This document shows positions 34,601 to 47,200 of a DNA stretch of 64,000 nt, one piece after another. The first letter of the stretch is position 1. Each line of letters begins with the position of its first letter. The notes beneath the pieces are model-generated. The model was not told the DNA's origin, did no database searches, and saw only the letters and a list, made by a program, of their open reading frames with translations. The DNA comes from Guyanagaster necrorhizus. Taxonomy: Eukaryota > Basidiomycota > Agaricomycetes > Agaricales > Physalacriaceae. Made by a program: the position numbers and the translations under genes. The DNA lies in NCBI RefSeq assembly GCF_019112545.1, contig NW_025064949.1, positions 54,211 through 118,210 of the forward strand, in the 5' to 3' direction.

Positions 34601-35494
34601 AGATGATAGAACAAAGAAGATTATCATAATTTCCTGATCTCTGGCCTTGTTTCTTGCTATGGTCACTCAATTTTTGTGCATGGTTATTGGGGGAAAGTCT
34701 GAGTTCAACACATTTACTGTTTAATTTGCAACAGGTGTGCAATGGTATAATATTGACAAGGTGCCATTCTTGCTCTTGTGCTTAGCCTGTGTCTGAATAT
34801 CATGATGACAGGCATGTAATCTTCTTGGCTATAAACCTAAAATATCATTTGAGAAAGAAATATATTGCACCATTCAAGTATGTATCTTGATTTGTGACAT
34901 GACTGAAACTGACTATGGAAACAATGGTGAAAACTCTCTGGAGCTGCTGAGTGCAATCAGAAAAAGAAGAAATGGATTTGGCTTCAGTTGATTATCTAGA
35001 TCAGCAATTCTAATATAGACTGTTATACTGTCAAGTCATGATGGTTTTTCTGGGTGACATCAGCTTACTCACTAGACACCTATCTTTTCAAATGTATTTT
35101 TCTTTGAAAATATTGTCAAGGCAATTGTTTGAAGCTTACAAAGAAATTCAATAGGAATTTATAAACAGAAAGTCAGACACTGATAACCAGTATCTCTATA
35201 TAAATGACATGACTGTTAGAACTTTAGGCAGACAAAGATGGTGGTTAAAGACTAAGAGCAAGGAAGGATAATGTACAGCAGTAATGTCCAATACTACATG
35301 AGAGATGCATAAGGCATAATCAGTCTGCTGATAAGTCTGAGATCTCATCCTCTGCTAATAGACACTCAATGAAATGCTACTATGATAGCTATGAATATTG
35401 CCAAAATAGCCTGAGATCATTTTGATCATACTGAGACATATAAAAGCAGAGACTCTGTATGCAGAAATCATGGATATATTAGGTAAATGCACAG
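34601..35494. other. CpG-poor, no gene seen
   Basis: Probably the decayed 3' end of the ERG26-like copy and unassigned sequence. Confidence 0.35.
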
Positions 35495-35785
35495 TGTTAG
35501 AATACAAGCTGAATGTTGACATGAAGCCAACTTGATGGATTGATGGATTAGCATCTGGATATGATAACTAGGCTCAACCATACACACTCATACTCTTGAG
35601 TATGGCTTCATTTGCTTCCACAGTCATTATTCCCTTGATACTTATGTTTCTATGATATTTAGCTATATTATGGACTATGCATTTTTATTTAAATATGGCT
35701 GTATTCTGGTACACTAAATACAATCTTCATTCATTCCATTCATTCTACTTGTGCTCAAATGCTCACTATAACAAGGATTTCAATA
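35495..35785 (+). repeat. 5' LTR of the CG-bearing copia element
   Basis: Starts TGTTAGAATACAAG and ends near TTTCAATA. The next bases, GGTCATAGGCTCC, resemble a changed version of the initiator-tRNA-Met anticodon-arm primer site seen in the first copia element. Boundaries are approximate because no partner LTR is seen. Confidence 0.5.
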
Positions 35786-35989
35786 GGTCATAGGCTCCAA
35801 CCATACCTAAAAATCCATCAAAGCACACTCTACTATCATCTTATCTCACTGATAAATGCTAGTCATGTATTCATTCTATCTAAACACAAAAACTCAAACC
35901 ACCATTCTCAATCATGTCCATTATTATCAACAGCAAACTCAGCAAGTATTTTGTCCATCTACCACACTGCAAGACCAATGGAATGAACT

Positions 35990-36660
35990 AGATATTCTCT
36001 CAAGATTGCATAGTATTTGCTGCCAAAGCTACTGGTCTTCAAGACCATTTCAACAAGGATCACGAGGCACCACATCCACAGATTCCTGCAGACCCACAGA
36101 ATCTCAAAACAGAGGAAACTGCATCAATAGCTCATCACCCAGGAGTGGTGAGGCTATCGAGATCAGAAGAGGCAATAGTAAAGCAGGGAATCGCATCTAT
36201 GATTCCGGATTCCCATTCTTGAAGGTTAAGGGAGAGGCAACAGCAGGGAAGATGTGGGAGAAGGTGAAGGATGAATTTGAGAATAAATCGAAGATGATGA
36301 CAGTGGATTTGTGCTGGAAGCTCCAATCCCTACATGAGGACCTCATCACTATGAGAGCAGATTCAGGAGATGAAAACTTTGTTGCAATACTCCTAGGATC
36401 ACTGCTGACATCATATGACCCATATCTAGCAGCATTAACAGCAACATCTACTTTCTTCAACAAACCCCTCGACCCAGATGCTTACCTTCATAGTATTGGT
36501 GATGAAGCTGACTGACATGCCCTAAAAACCCGGACCAAAGAGGCAAAAGAAGTCACATTCAGTGTAAATGCAAACTCATCTAACAGTGGCTGGAAAGGAA
36601 AGAGAAAGAAATCCAATGTGTTATAACTGCCATAAGAAGGGACATATAATCACAGATTGC
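35990..36660 (+). pseudogene. gag: gag of the CG-bearing copia element
   Basis: Contains EDLITMRADSGDENFVAILL and SYDPYLAALTATSTFFN (36338-36460), which is the conserved second half of Agaricomycete copia gag. A CCHC knuckle CYNCHKKGHIITDC follows (36618-36659), immediately followed by TGA where Trp is usual. In-frame stops near 36513 break it. Confidence 0.75.
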
Positions 36661-36699
36661 TGAGCAAAGGGTGGAGGAAAAGAAGGACAGGGTCTGAAG

Positions 36700-37370
36700 C
36701 AAAAACGAAAAGGGAAGGCTATTGCAAATACTGCTGCAGATAGCGACGATGATGGTGTGTTTGAGCAGTGTGTATGCTTCGGAATCCAAGGAGGATGACT
36801 GCAAATGATTGGAAATGGCTGAACAAAAATGTTGCTGAACACTTGGCTGCCAAGTCTTCCACAGGGGTGGAGAATAGTCCTTTAGAAGGGCTAAAAGTCA
36901 AATATGTGGATGAAGAAATTGCCTGGCTAACAGACGATGAAGATATCAGTCTGGGTGAGAGAGAAAGCAGAAAATCCGACGCAGAAATTGACAACTCACT
37001 TCCTAATCGTTCCCCTCATGAAATCGATGCTGAAAGCGACTATGAATCGATGCCAGACCTTGAGGATGTCTCAGAGTCCTCAGATGATGAATATATCGAC
37101 AACAGTGACTGTGATTCGATGGCAGACTTGGAGAGTGTATTCAGCTCAGAAAGCGACTTGGAATTTGATGAATATACATCCTGGATATCGGATGTCGACG
37201 AAATATTCAGTGACATCGATAAGGATGATATTCCCGACCTAGAAAGCATCTCAGACTTGTCAAAAGCTTCAGAAGATGATGGGGACTCCCTGGATTCATT
37301 CCAAATAAATGGATACTTCAGTGACATCGAAGATTGCTTCAAAGCTATTCCAGATGTACGGATCGACTGA
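36700..37370 (+). pseudogene. Acidic D/E/S-rich spacer between gag knuckle and protease
   Basis: About 200 codons rich in Asp, Glu and Ser. A short motif recurs: SMPDLEDVS, SMADLESVF and IPDLESIS (roughly 37048, 37120 and 37227). It lies in copia pol between the zinc knuckle and the DSGASRH protease site. It has no similarity I recognise and no stop for 200 codons, so it stayed coding until recently. Confidence 0.6.
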
Positions 37371-37439
37371 GGACTTGATTCAAATGGTCCTACCAGTCAA
37401 GAGACAGTGTCTGATGAAGGAGACGAAGGATATACTTCC

Positions 37440-38640
37440 ACCTTTGATAGAGCATTCCTTGCTGGAACTGGAAACTCATGACTGGTTGAAACAGAGCTAT
37501 ATGACTCTGGAGCATCGCGTCATATGTCCCCATATCGCTACAGATTCCTTAATTTCGTCTCCATCCAGCCAAAGCACGTAACCGCTGCAGATAATGGAAA
37601 GTCCAGTGCATTAGGACGAAGGGACATGAAAATTGCGACTCCAGGAAAGGAAAAAGTCGAAACAACTATTCTTTTAAAAGACGTGTTGTATGGCCCAACT
37701 CTAGGTGGCACCCTCGTGTCTGTGAGCAACATTGCTGCATTAGGACATGCTGTATTGTTGTGAGGGACAAAGTGCCGAATTTACGATCCAAAGAACAAAT
37801 TACTGGCCGAAATTCCGGTCAAGCATGATCTTTATCGCATGGAGAACGACTGGCCAAAGTAAATGGCTGTAGATGGAAAGGATGGTCCCCCAATAACCAT
37901 AACAATTGATAAATTGCATCAGATGATGGGCCATATTTCTCCTGAGGCTGCAAAACGATTGGTGAAGGAATTCCTCATCTCAGGAATCATTCTGAATGAA
38001 ACAGAGTCACCAAAATCGTGTGACTGATGCAAGTATGGGAAGAAGACTCGGAAACCTGTCAAGAAGGTTAGGGAATGAGAGAGGGCAAAGAATTTTGGAG
38101 ATGAAATTCATTCCAACCTTGGGAGACACTCACCGGTCAAAACACTGCAATATAAGGAGTACTACATCTCCTACACCGATGACCATACCAATATTTCGAC
38201 TGTATATCTTGTCCAAGCAAAAAGCGAAACCTTCGAGACCTATAAGCAATATAAGGCTTAGGTCAGGACACAATCTGATACAAAAATCAAGGTTTTACAC
38301 AAAGATTGATGTGGAGAATATCTCTGCAAAGAATTCTCTGCTTACTTGGCTGAAAAGGGCACCAGACAAAATTTGACTGTGCATGACACCCCCAAGCACA
38401 ATAGAATTGCCAAGTGACTGAGCTGTACTTTAGTCAAGAAGGTTCACACCATGCTACATGCTTCAGGACTACCAAAATTGCTGTGGGGAGAGGCTTTAAA
38501 ACATGCAGTTTGGCTCAAAAACCGAACATCAATTTGAGCTCTGAAGGGAAAGACAACATATGAAATGGTATATGGCACCAAACCAAATCTCAGGGACTTA
38601 CATGAGTTTGGAACCAAAGTCTGTGTGTAGGATGATAGGA
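37440..38640 (+). pseudogene. pol: Protease and integrase of the CG-bearing copia element
   Basis: Protease site LYDSGASRHMSPYR near 37497-37540, then VLYGPTLGGTLVSV. A GAG-pre-integrase segment LHQMMGHISPEAAKRL follows (37916), then CKYGKKTRKP and integrase core pieces YYISYTDDHTN (38160), KVLHKD-stop-CGEY (38290, with TGA where Arg is usual) and HNRIAK (38397). Stops and frame changes are frequent. Confidence 0.8.
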
Positions 38641-38660
38641 ATTTAAAATTGGATAGCTGA

Positions 38661-40314
38661 TCTCAAGTTGTTGACTCAGCCCCTATCATACATGTCATCA
38701 CCTCCCAATTATGATTGTTCTGCAGAGTACCATTTAGGTGATGACATCAATGAGCCTCTATCTCCTACATTTACATTAGTTAGCAATGACTCTGATGAAA
38801 GAGATTTGTGCAAGGATAAATTGATTGTCAATGCCATGCCTCATTCCATCATGCTTGCAGACTGGGTCACTGTGGTTCTAGTCTGCACTGTGACTGGACA
38901 GACTCTGATGGTTGTGCAGACCATGAGATGAGTTGGACTTTCTGATATCTCTTGCACAAGCTAAAAGAGAGACCAAGAAATATTGAGACATTTTGCAGAC
39001 TGATGTTAATCATCTTCTTCCTGGCATTGGATCAATTTAATGCTGATCTACTTCCTTTGAAAGATAGGTGAATAATCAATCTGGTTTTTTCTGATTCTGA
39101 TTAATCTTTGAATAGAGCTCTTCTTATGAGTTTCACTATTGACCAGATCCTTGAGGCACAAGAAGATGTCTTAGAGACACTAGGGTCATATGCCCAGATG
39201 CCTTGACACATCTGGAATATATACACCCAGCACTTCAGAGAGTTATATGTGCAATCCTGGTTGCCAGTGCATAACAATCACAATATATCCACCATCATCA
39301 ATGCCCTCCTTACATTGTCTGAATACACTTCATCAGTTGGTGCCATACTCTTGTGCAAAGTCCCCCTATCATGGCTTGTTCCTTCAATCAATATGCAGAC
39401 ATTCCCCCCAATATCATGCCCCAGCAGTCCTGTTGATCTTGTGACAGTCACTAGGTTACCTTCTCCCACAGGATGGAATCCCTGTGCCAAATGATATCAT
39501 GTTACTCTATCCATACATCTACAAGTATCCCAGTCTTCTAACAAATTTACTTCTGTATCCAAGGGTTTGTCTATGGCATTAGAAAGAGTTGCAAATGAAC
39601 TGGATAAAGTTAAAATTTGCATTCCTTGGACACTTTATGAGCCCAAGCCATGGCATGCCTTACCCATTGACATAGATTTCATCACAAGAAAGGCTAATGC
39701 ATGGACTCAGATTAAGCAGAAACTGGTGCCTATATGGTGGATGCATCTTTGTGATGGTATGTGGTCCATGGCCCACAGCTGTACCAAGGCTGTTCTAATG
39801 GGGACAAGAATGAGGACTATTTGGCTTAGAATACTTGGTTCTTAGAAGTGCATGATTTTTATGGTTTTGATGTAGAGAGCATAGTAGATACTAGAATTGC
39901 AATAATATTGGTAGTAGTAATAATTCATATATCTGTGATATTGTCTATCTGATATGACTTGGCATCAACCCTCTGAGTTGCAGCAGGCAAGGTATCAAGA
40001 ATGCATCAAGGTCTCAGTGAAGATGAATAAGAGCCCAGTCTGATCAGTTTCTGAGAAGTATTACTATGTTTGGGTGATTCAGTCCTCTCTAATGACTGAG
40101 ATCCCTTCTCTTGTATTTGCTTTGTCCATTTTTTTTCTTCTTCAGTCTCAGCTTTTGTGTCTGCAGTGCCTGCTCATGTTGCAGTCACTGGTTGTTTTGT
40201 AACAATTGGTATTCCTATTGACTTGATATATGTTAACTCATCTTTTTTTTGTCTAATGTTGAACAGATTTATTTAATTAATGTTTACAAGACCTCTTGTG
40301 TGCAGCAGCCTTCA
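38661..40314. other. CpG-poor, no recognisable gene
   Basis: Short frames only, for example 39567-39845, without family signatures. Confidence 0.35.
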
Positions 40315-41089
40315 GTGAACTTGAAGGAGTGTATTTCCACTCTTCAGCAGTAGAATGTATCACAAATACAAAGGCCCTCAGTGCCTTCCTTATCAGTAAA
40401 CCAGCCTGTGATACCCTCAGATGGTCTATGGGATAAAATTGTGAAATTCAAGCTGAAGAGAGGAATTCCTGTACCCAGAGAGAGTTTTGATTTTGGTGTG
40501 CCTCCAACTGCAGAGAGTAGGCAGACAAGAAAGAAAGGTGAGCTGTATGAGAACCACATTCTTTCTGCTGTGTGAGTAGCCAGTGAAAGTAGCATACCTC
40601 CTATGAGTTGCTCCATATCATCTCTCTTCTCTTCTGAAGGAAGAAAATTTTCACAGTCAGAATTGGATTACAATGATTTTTCAGATACTGCAGATTCACC
40701 AAGAGACAGTCAGGCACTTTGCTCTTTATCTCCTTCCCCAACTCCAGATGATACACTAGAAAACTCATGATCTTGCAGATCCAAATCTTGGAGCACATCA
40801 TTCACAGCTGCTCTTGACATAGCTCATTGAGCAGAGGCCTTATCTGAGCTCAGTGGTGGAGGTGACATATATTCTCATGAATATTCTCTTTCACCACCAA
40901 CATCTCCCATACCAGGGTTATCTTTTTCAAGTATGGACATGGATGAGCATGATACACTAGTGATTGTGTCTGACAGGTCTTTGTCTCCTCAAGTCAACAT
41001 GCTGTCAGCAGTAAATGAGCCCTGCATCACAGTTTCACCTTCAGACATTGCTGAGGATTCACTAGCCTTGTTGGATCAACACCCATGAT
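40315..41089 (+). pseudogene. Decayed Ser/Pro-rich protein of unknown family
   Basis: One frame continues from about 40315 to 41089 and is interrupted only by a few stops. The TGA stops near 40573, 40768 and 40828 are again where CGA would fit. The reading includes WDKIVKFKLKRGIPVPRESF, RQTRKKGELYENHI and many SPSP, SPPTS and SDRSLSP clusters with an acidic region MDMDEHD. The composition suggests a disordered, phosphorylatable regulatory protein, but the family is unknown. There are almost no CG dinucleotides. Confidence 0.45.
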
Positions 41090-41531
41090 GAACACACAGT
41101 TGTCTTCATTTTTGGTGATCATGATTGTGTTGTTCACATATGAAGACATCACCTCTACTGTGGTGATGAGATCTTGGTTGAAGAACACTTGGCCTACAGT
41201 TAGAGAGCTAGTATCACCAGATGAAAGGTGAGAGGAGTGATGCTTACCAATGTGTTGTTGGCTGTCAGAAGAGAAGGTGCTGTTATCAAAGAGTGTTCTA
41301 TTTTCATAGATGATCATATGGAAATGGATTGCCTGGTTAGAATAATGTCCTTAGACAGCCATCAGTTGAGCAAAAAAAAAAAAACAAATAGAGAAAGAGA
41401 TGCACCAGGAAAGATAGACTCAAACTGAGTGTATCCCTCATTGTTTATCAGCTGGATAGCATGCAAGAATGTCATGTTCTTTCAACTAATGGTCAAAGGA
41501 AGAAATAAAAAGCAAATAAATCTTGATGGAC

Positions 41532-42175
41532 TCAATTACTCTCATCTGTGTCATCACTATTGCCATCCACAATGATGCCAGCATAGATGCCAGTCACATT
41601 ACAATGCCACACATCAAGATAGATACTGGTGATAGGCTCATACATAGATATATTGATCAGCTTAATGTTCATGTAGGTGGGCACCCCAGTTTGGTTTTCA
41701 TGCATATCTGAGCAGACATATTCTCCCTGAACATAGTACAGGCCCTGCTTAAGCTCTGGAGTGAGTATACATGAGGTATTAGATGTGAAAGGGTCTGAGT
41801 CAGATGTGAGCCCTGTTATGTTTGACAGATGGCTCATGTTCACAACCTCCTTGATGGTAAGTGTGCATTTGTATAGAGCATCTGATGATTGTATAAGATT
41901 CGGATGTATGAAGGATCTATGAGGGATGGAGAAAGATACTAATGAGTAGCAAGCCTCCACTTCCTTGGGAGATCCTCAGTAAGCACCATACAATGAGAGA
42001 TTGACCTGTCAGTGTATCTGTGCCAAGCAAGATGGCTCTGACAATCTGCAAGAGAATGGCAGGTAGCTGTTTCAAGCTCAGTGTGATGAGAAAGCTCAGC
42101 AGCAGTTAGAGGCACCTCACTGGGGTGTGCAATAATCAGGAGAGCAAAAGAGATAAGAGAAATAAGATAGATCAT
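41532..42175 (-). CDS. Putative secreted protein, two exons or frame-shifted
   Basis: On the minus strand, the frame starting at 42175 opens with a signal-peptide-like MIYLISLISFALLIIAHPSE and runs to about 41945. It is followed in another frame by 142 codons (41960-41532) with six Cys and several N-glycosylation sequons (NMS, NIT, NVT). The junction could be an intron or an indel; I could not find a convincing splice pair. Function unknown. The region is CG-poor, but the second frame stays open. Confidence 0.4.
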
Positions 42176-43833
42176 ATTAGCAGATATTTAGAGAAATGGG
42201 ATTGGAATGGAGCTTTGGCAAAAGAAAAAATTTACCTCAATATATAGTCTCATCATCTGCAGCTCCAGTGATAATTGTTGCCACTGAGATATTTCTGATA
42301 TCCTATTGAGTGCTGGCCCTTTAGAATATGTAACAAACTTGTACCATGGGCAGATGTGATATGTGGTCATGATGCACTACATTCTCAGATAATACCCTAT
42401 GAATCTTTATCACAGTTTCTCAAAATATTTAGTGCATTCTCAGGACCAAACTATTAGATTTTTATTAATTGGCTCCAAGCTTGTCCCAAAACTATTCATG
42501 GACTGATGGAGTCCCCAGGTGTGAGTCTTCAAGTGATCAAATAAGCTCAAGAACCCAAGTATCAGTCTGAATCTCAATTCAGATTGACCATCAGTTAGAC
42601 AATCAATTTTGCTAAAATTTGTTCCAACTAGGCTCAGTGGTGGTCCAATTCATAGTGTGCCATAATGGACCAGGATAGGGTATTATCCTGTACAAGTCTG
42701 ATGTCAAGGATGATTGGAGAAACCTTTTTTTTGAATAGGTGTAGGAGCCAATAATGATGGGGCAATTGCAGGTGCTATTCAATACATGTGCACCTGGTTG
42801 AATGAACATTTCTGAAAATAATGTTGAGTATTTGCATAGATGAAGAAGTACTTTTATGCTTTGGAATCAGGAAGAACTGAATGAATTATCTTTTCTGTGC
42901 ACTTTGATGACTATGGAAGGCACTGAACAGTGCTGCTCTGGTTCTTCCTCCTCTCTGTGCTGTATTAGCACCAGAGTATACACAGTGTTGTGCAGAAGCA
43001 CAGTTTACAGCTGATCCATTGACCCTCTGTGAACTAAATTCTGCAGAAGCAATCTTCCTTATAGAACTATCAGAAAACTGTGGGTAAGAATGATGCAAAA
43101 TATGCTGACATGCCCTCTCCATGTTCAGGCATGTAAAATTGCGAAAATTGCGAATACATGGACTGCATTCCAGTCCAGTAAGCATGTAACAGAAAATAGG
43201 ACTAGAGCACACAGAAACCTAGCTATCATAATGATAAACTGAAGTAACAATAAGCAGAGTGCATGGCCTAGTAACAGACTAATACCAGAGGGGTTAGGCT
43301 GCATGTGAGGTCCCAGCACTTGGCCCTAAATGTGCCAATACTATTACAAGAGGACATGCTAAAAATAAAAAGACTACGATCAAAATATGATCAGCAAGTC
43401 TGATCACATTGATCAAAGATGCACAGCCATTGATGCCCTGATGGGACATGCCTTAGAACAGAGAACTGAGACCCAAAGAAAGGTATCTGAGTAATGGGTA
43501 TTGAATGGAGGAATAGACAGGTGACAACAAGCTAACAAGTAGGGGAATATTACTCCAGGAATGAATAGCATGGGTACCACCCTGAGACTTGCATGCATAC
43601 ATATGGTGCCTTAGCATGCATACCACAGCAAGAGACTCTGCATCATACTGAGAAATGGCATCTTTGGTGAGTCAGATGGAATGACTGGTTGGACACAGGG
43701 AAGCAGAACATAGCCATTGTGGCTGGCTCCTGGCACAAGAAATAACTCCAGGGGTCTGGAACAGTTTATCACTGTCAGAGATGTCACCAGGGAAATAAGA
43801 AAGCAAGCAGACCTGGTGAGGCCAGCTAGCCGA
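42176..43833. other. CpG-poor, no supported gene
   Basis: A minus-strand frame at 42886-43212 and a hydrophobic start near 43231 (MIARFLCALVLFSVTC) might be a second secreted-protein remnant in two frames. This is too weak to call. Confidence 0.35.
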
Positions 43834-44298
43834 TGTCAGCTAGTGAAGGAACAGCAGGCACAGTCATTGCTCAGAAGAGAATAAGCATGGCAACTGTGAT
43901 ATGCATGTGAATAATACCTGTGGGATTCAGCATGGAGTCCCGTGCTTTGAGGATACCATAGTAGGATTGTATTAGTAAGTATCCTAGTAGAATATTTAAA
44001 TATGGTATTGTATGACTGGGAGAGAGAGTTTCCAACCCCCACAGTTGCAGTGTATTGGGCACAGAAAGCCTTGCACTCTAGCTCTGGGTTTGTGTTTGTA
44101 ACTCCAGGCAAGAGAATAAACTTATTATTGAATATCTTGAGAGAGCTGTGAGAACTAAGTGAGGCATCAAAGCTCATGAAGAACTTGAGCCTGGTTTGAT
44201 AAGAGGTTTTGGATTGTGCTCTAACCTGAGAATAAGAGAGCAGTGTCTGAAGGGCACCATCTTGAGTTTTTGAGGTATTTGTGATGCACGGCACTACA
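43834..44298. repeat. LTR-like sequence, partner not found
   Basis: TGTCAGCTAG...GCACTACA gives 465 bp with TGT/ACA ends. The flanks GCCGA and GGTGG do not match, so it is not a clean solo LTR. It may be one LTR of a decayed element whose internal part lies to the right. Confidence 0.42.
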
Positions 44299-47200
44299 GG
44301 TGGCAGAGGTTCAAACCCTTTGGTCTGTCGGACAGGGTTTTATTGAGTTTTTGTGTCTCTGGGTCATATAGGTTTGAATCCTGTGGGTCTACGATCAGTT
44401 TGGAAACTTGTGAACAGGGATCTGTGCTCTTTGGCACTTGTGGACATGTTTGTGATTGGTTTTTGCTTAGAGCACAAAGCTTTGAGTCATATATTGTGTG
44501 TGTTAAGGGTTGTGAGTTGATCTGAGCTGTGCTTAGGACGATTTGGAGAGTTTTGAGAGAGTATTTCAACATATTGTATTGAGCTGCAGTACCCTTTGCC
44601 TTGAGGCCTGGCAACACCAGTTGCCACCTCTTGTTTTGATAAAATGAAAAGCTTTGAGACTTAGAGAGACCTCAGACTGTTGTAAGCATGCTATTACTGT
44701 TCACATGCTGTGATCTCATTGAAGAAGACCATTATATTTGTTGAATACTACTTTATCACATTATAATCCTCCCATGAACTAAGAGTTTTGTGTGTGTGTT
44801 GGTGTGAGTGTGGTCAGTGGATAATGCTCTGCTGTATCCATTCTCACCTTGCACATGCTCAGATCCTCTTCAACATATAAGCTATAATTAGATGACATAG
44901 ATGCCCTGTCTCATTCCTTAGTTACACCCAAGGTTCTTGACTATATCTATCTTACTATTGAGAAAAGTGGTCAATATTGAGAGATGAAGTAGGCAATCAT
45001 CTATGTCATGTTTGGGGAACCAATGTGCACCTCCATATCAATGGGCAACATGCATCTTGGTATCTCCTCAGAACCTAAGGTTTTGGCTCTCTTGGCAGCA
45101 TGCATAGTCTGCCAGGAAAGACTATGCTATCAAAAATAGTCTATTAACACAATCAGCTTTCTAACCATACAGAGTATAATTCTGAGGACAGCATAAAAAC
45201 TGAAGCATGAACTACATCTCTCTTGAATCCAGTTAGCTGGTATCTCATCTCTGTGTGAAAAAACATTCCTTCCATCTCAGAAATGCAAAAAAGGGAACTT
45301 CAGAAAAATCAGGGAAACACAGAAGGATAAATAACATTGATATGTGTGGATACAGTTATGCACTAGAAGACAGCAGATACTTGCTCAGAGAAGCTTTGGA
45401 GTATGGAGTTCTATGACCTGATTCACAGTGACTTGCTCCTTTAATTCAATGGTTGTGAAGGAGGGGTCAAAGACCAAGTACCTGCACAGGGGTTGCTGTT
45501 CATTCTTGTGTTTTGTCATGTCTCAATATCTTTCCCACATGGACCATGTCTGCATACAGGTAAATTAATCCTGTTGTTGGATTGTTTTCTAATCATGATG
45601 ACAGATTCTGTGAGATTAAGAGTGCCAATACACATACTTGAAAGCAAGGTGAGCAGATGGCATACTAAAGAATATCACATGCATGAATAGCTTTGGAATA
45701 TTTGGGGCCTTTTTTGCAGCACTTGCTGTCACAGTCACAAGTATGAATGTTACTGCAGATCATCATTTAATTGCAGGAAGTAAAGTAGGGCAGTCACATA
45801 TTCTGTACATCTGATAATCATGGTGTTGAAAATATCCCTAAAGCAACCATGTTATGATGAAGGGTTGCACAGAGGGACTATATCTTGTTGTATCATAGCA
45901 TAAAAGTGTGGACTGTCTTCTACCACCTGATATGTGAGAACTTCAACTTGCAACAAATAGTAAGAAACTGTAGTTGTATGTCAAACTCATCAAAACTAAG
46001 CTACTGATGTGAGGGTCTTTCTAGAGCAGATGAGAGACAAAACTGACATTCAGGGTCCCATCAAGCTCCCACCACCTGAAGCCAATTCTAGAAACCACCT
46101 ACTGCTGACAAAGACACATTATATACATAACATGGCCATCTAACCTAAAAGCAGTCTAAATTCAACATAATAAAAGAAAAGAGAAGTGACAAAGTTAACT
46201 AACTCAGCATTGTCCACCATGTTAACAGTCAAGCTAAGAAGAGCAAGGATGATTCATAAGAAGATTATGGAAACAATCACCATCAATATACCTACTTTCA
46301 AATAATGAAGCCCTCTGAAAGCCCTCTTCTCTAGTATGTGACCATATCTTCTGGAAAAAGCTAGGCCTCTGGATCCAATGTGAATTGGGAGACAATTCAT
46401 GAATTATTAACAAAAACTGACCTTTAGATAGGATCATCTGAATGATGTCTTTGTACCAGGTTTATGAGTTGTGATGCATATAGTAATCATTAGCATTGCA
46501 CTAGAGAGACACAGGCACTGTGTAGTGTTGTAAATTTTTCCCTTTCAAATTTCAGCAACATAGAAGCATAGGCTATTAGGAGCTAGACCTCTGTATAGAT
46601 AGAGAACTGATATTATGATTTTTACTATTTCTTTATTCTTTTTTCTTGATTAACCCCTATTTATGGTTAGTTAGAGTGCTAGAACAAGCACTTAAGACCA
46701 TGGGACAAAGCTTAGTCAGCACAACTAGCCAAGTCTGTCATTATCTTTGAACACAACAGTATTATCCAATGACACACAATTGACCTTTTATGTATGATAG
46801 TGATGCCCAAGAACAACAGGTACAATGGACTCAGAATGATACAATAAGTAGTCATATTATTCGCAGAAGATGTACAGTATTTAAGGATGCTCACTCTCAC
46901 TGGTAATCTCCAGCTTTGAGCTAAAGTTTATCTTCACACTATTCTATACTCAAGCTGATCCTAAGGCCTTGTGACACACCAATCAGAATATACATCAGTG
47001 AACTCAGTCAATCTCCCAAAGTGCAAGGAGACTTCTGTTTATCATGTGTTTCTGTTCATGTGATGCTTGGATCTAACAACTGATGTGCTAAGCAGTTATT
47101 TGAGACAAGGGGTGGTGGAGAGAATGAAGGAGCAGAAAGCTACTGATTTCATCAGTAAGAATGGTGTAAGACCACAAGACAGCACTCACAATAAAGGCAT

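Larger units (their letters stand above)
35495..38660 (+). mobile_element. Ty1/copia element with CG content, truncated after integrase
   Basis: A 5' LTR (about 35495-35785), a primer site and gag, protease and integrase coding follow in order. The reading is lost after LHEFGTKVCV near 38630, and neither RT nor RNase H is visible. Unlike the sequence around it, the stretch 36050-38300 has many CG dinucleotides, so it probably inserted after most of the surrounding decay. Several stops exist, for example near 36661 inside the zinc knuckle tail and 38026 in the integrase. Confidence 0.85.

Noticed and set aside
43834..44298. Solo LTR
   Set aside because: The flanking five bases do not match, so no target duplication supports a solo LTR.
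44299..44330. GGTGGCAGAGGTTCAAACCC after the LTR-like repeat, as a tRNA gene piece or tRNA-complementary primer site
   Set aside because: It resembles a B box or T arm, but no A box, acceptor pairing or cloverleaf fits, and the spacing to a tRNA 3' end is wrong for a primer site.
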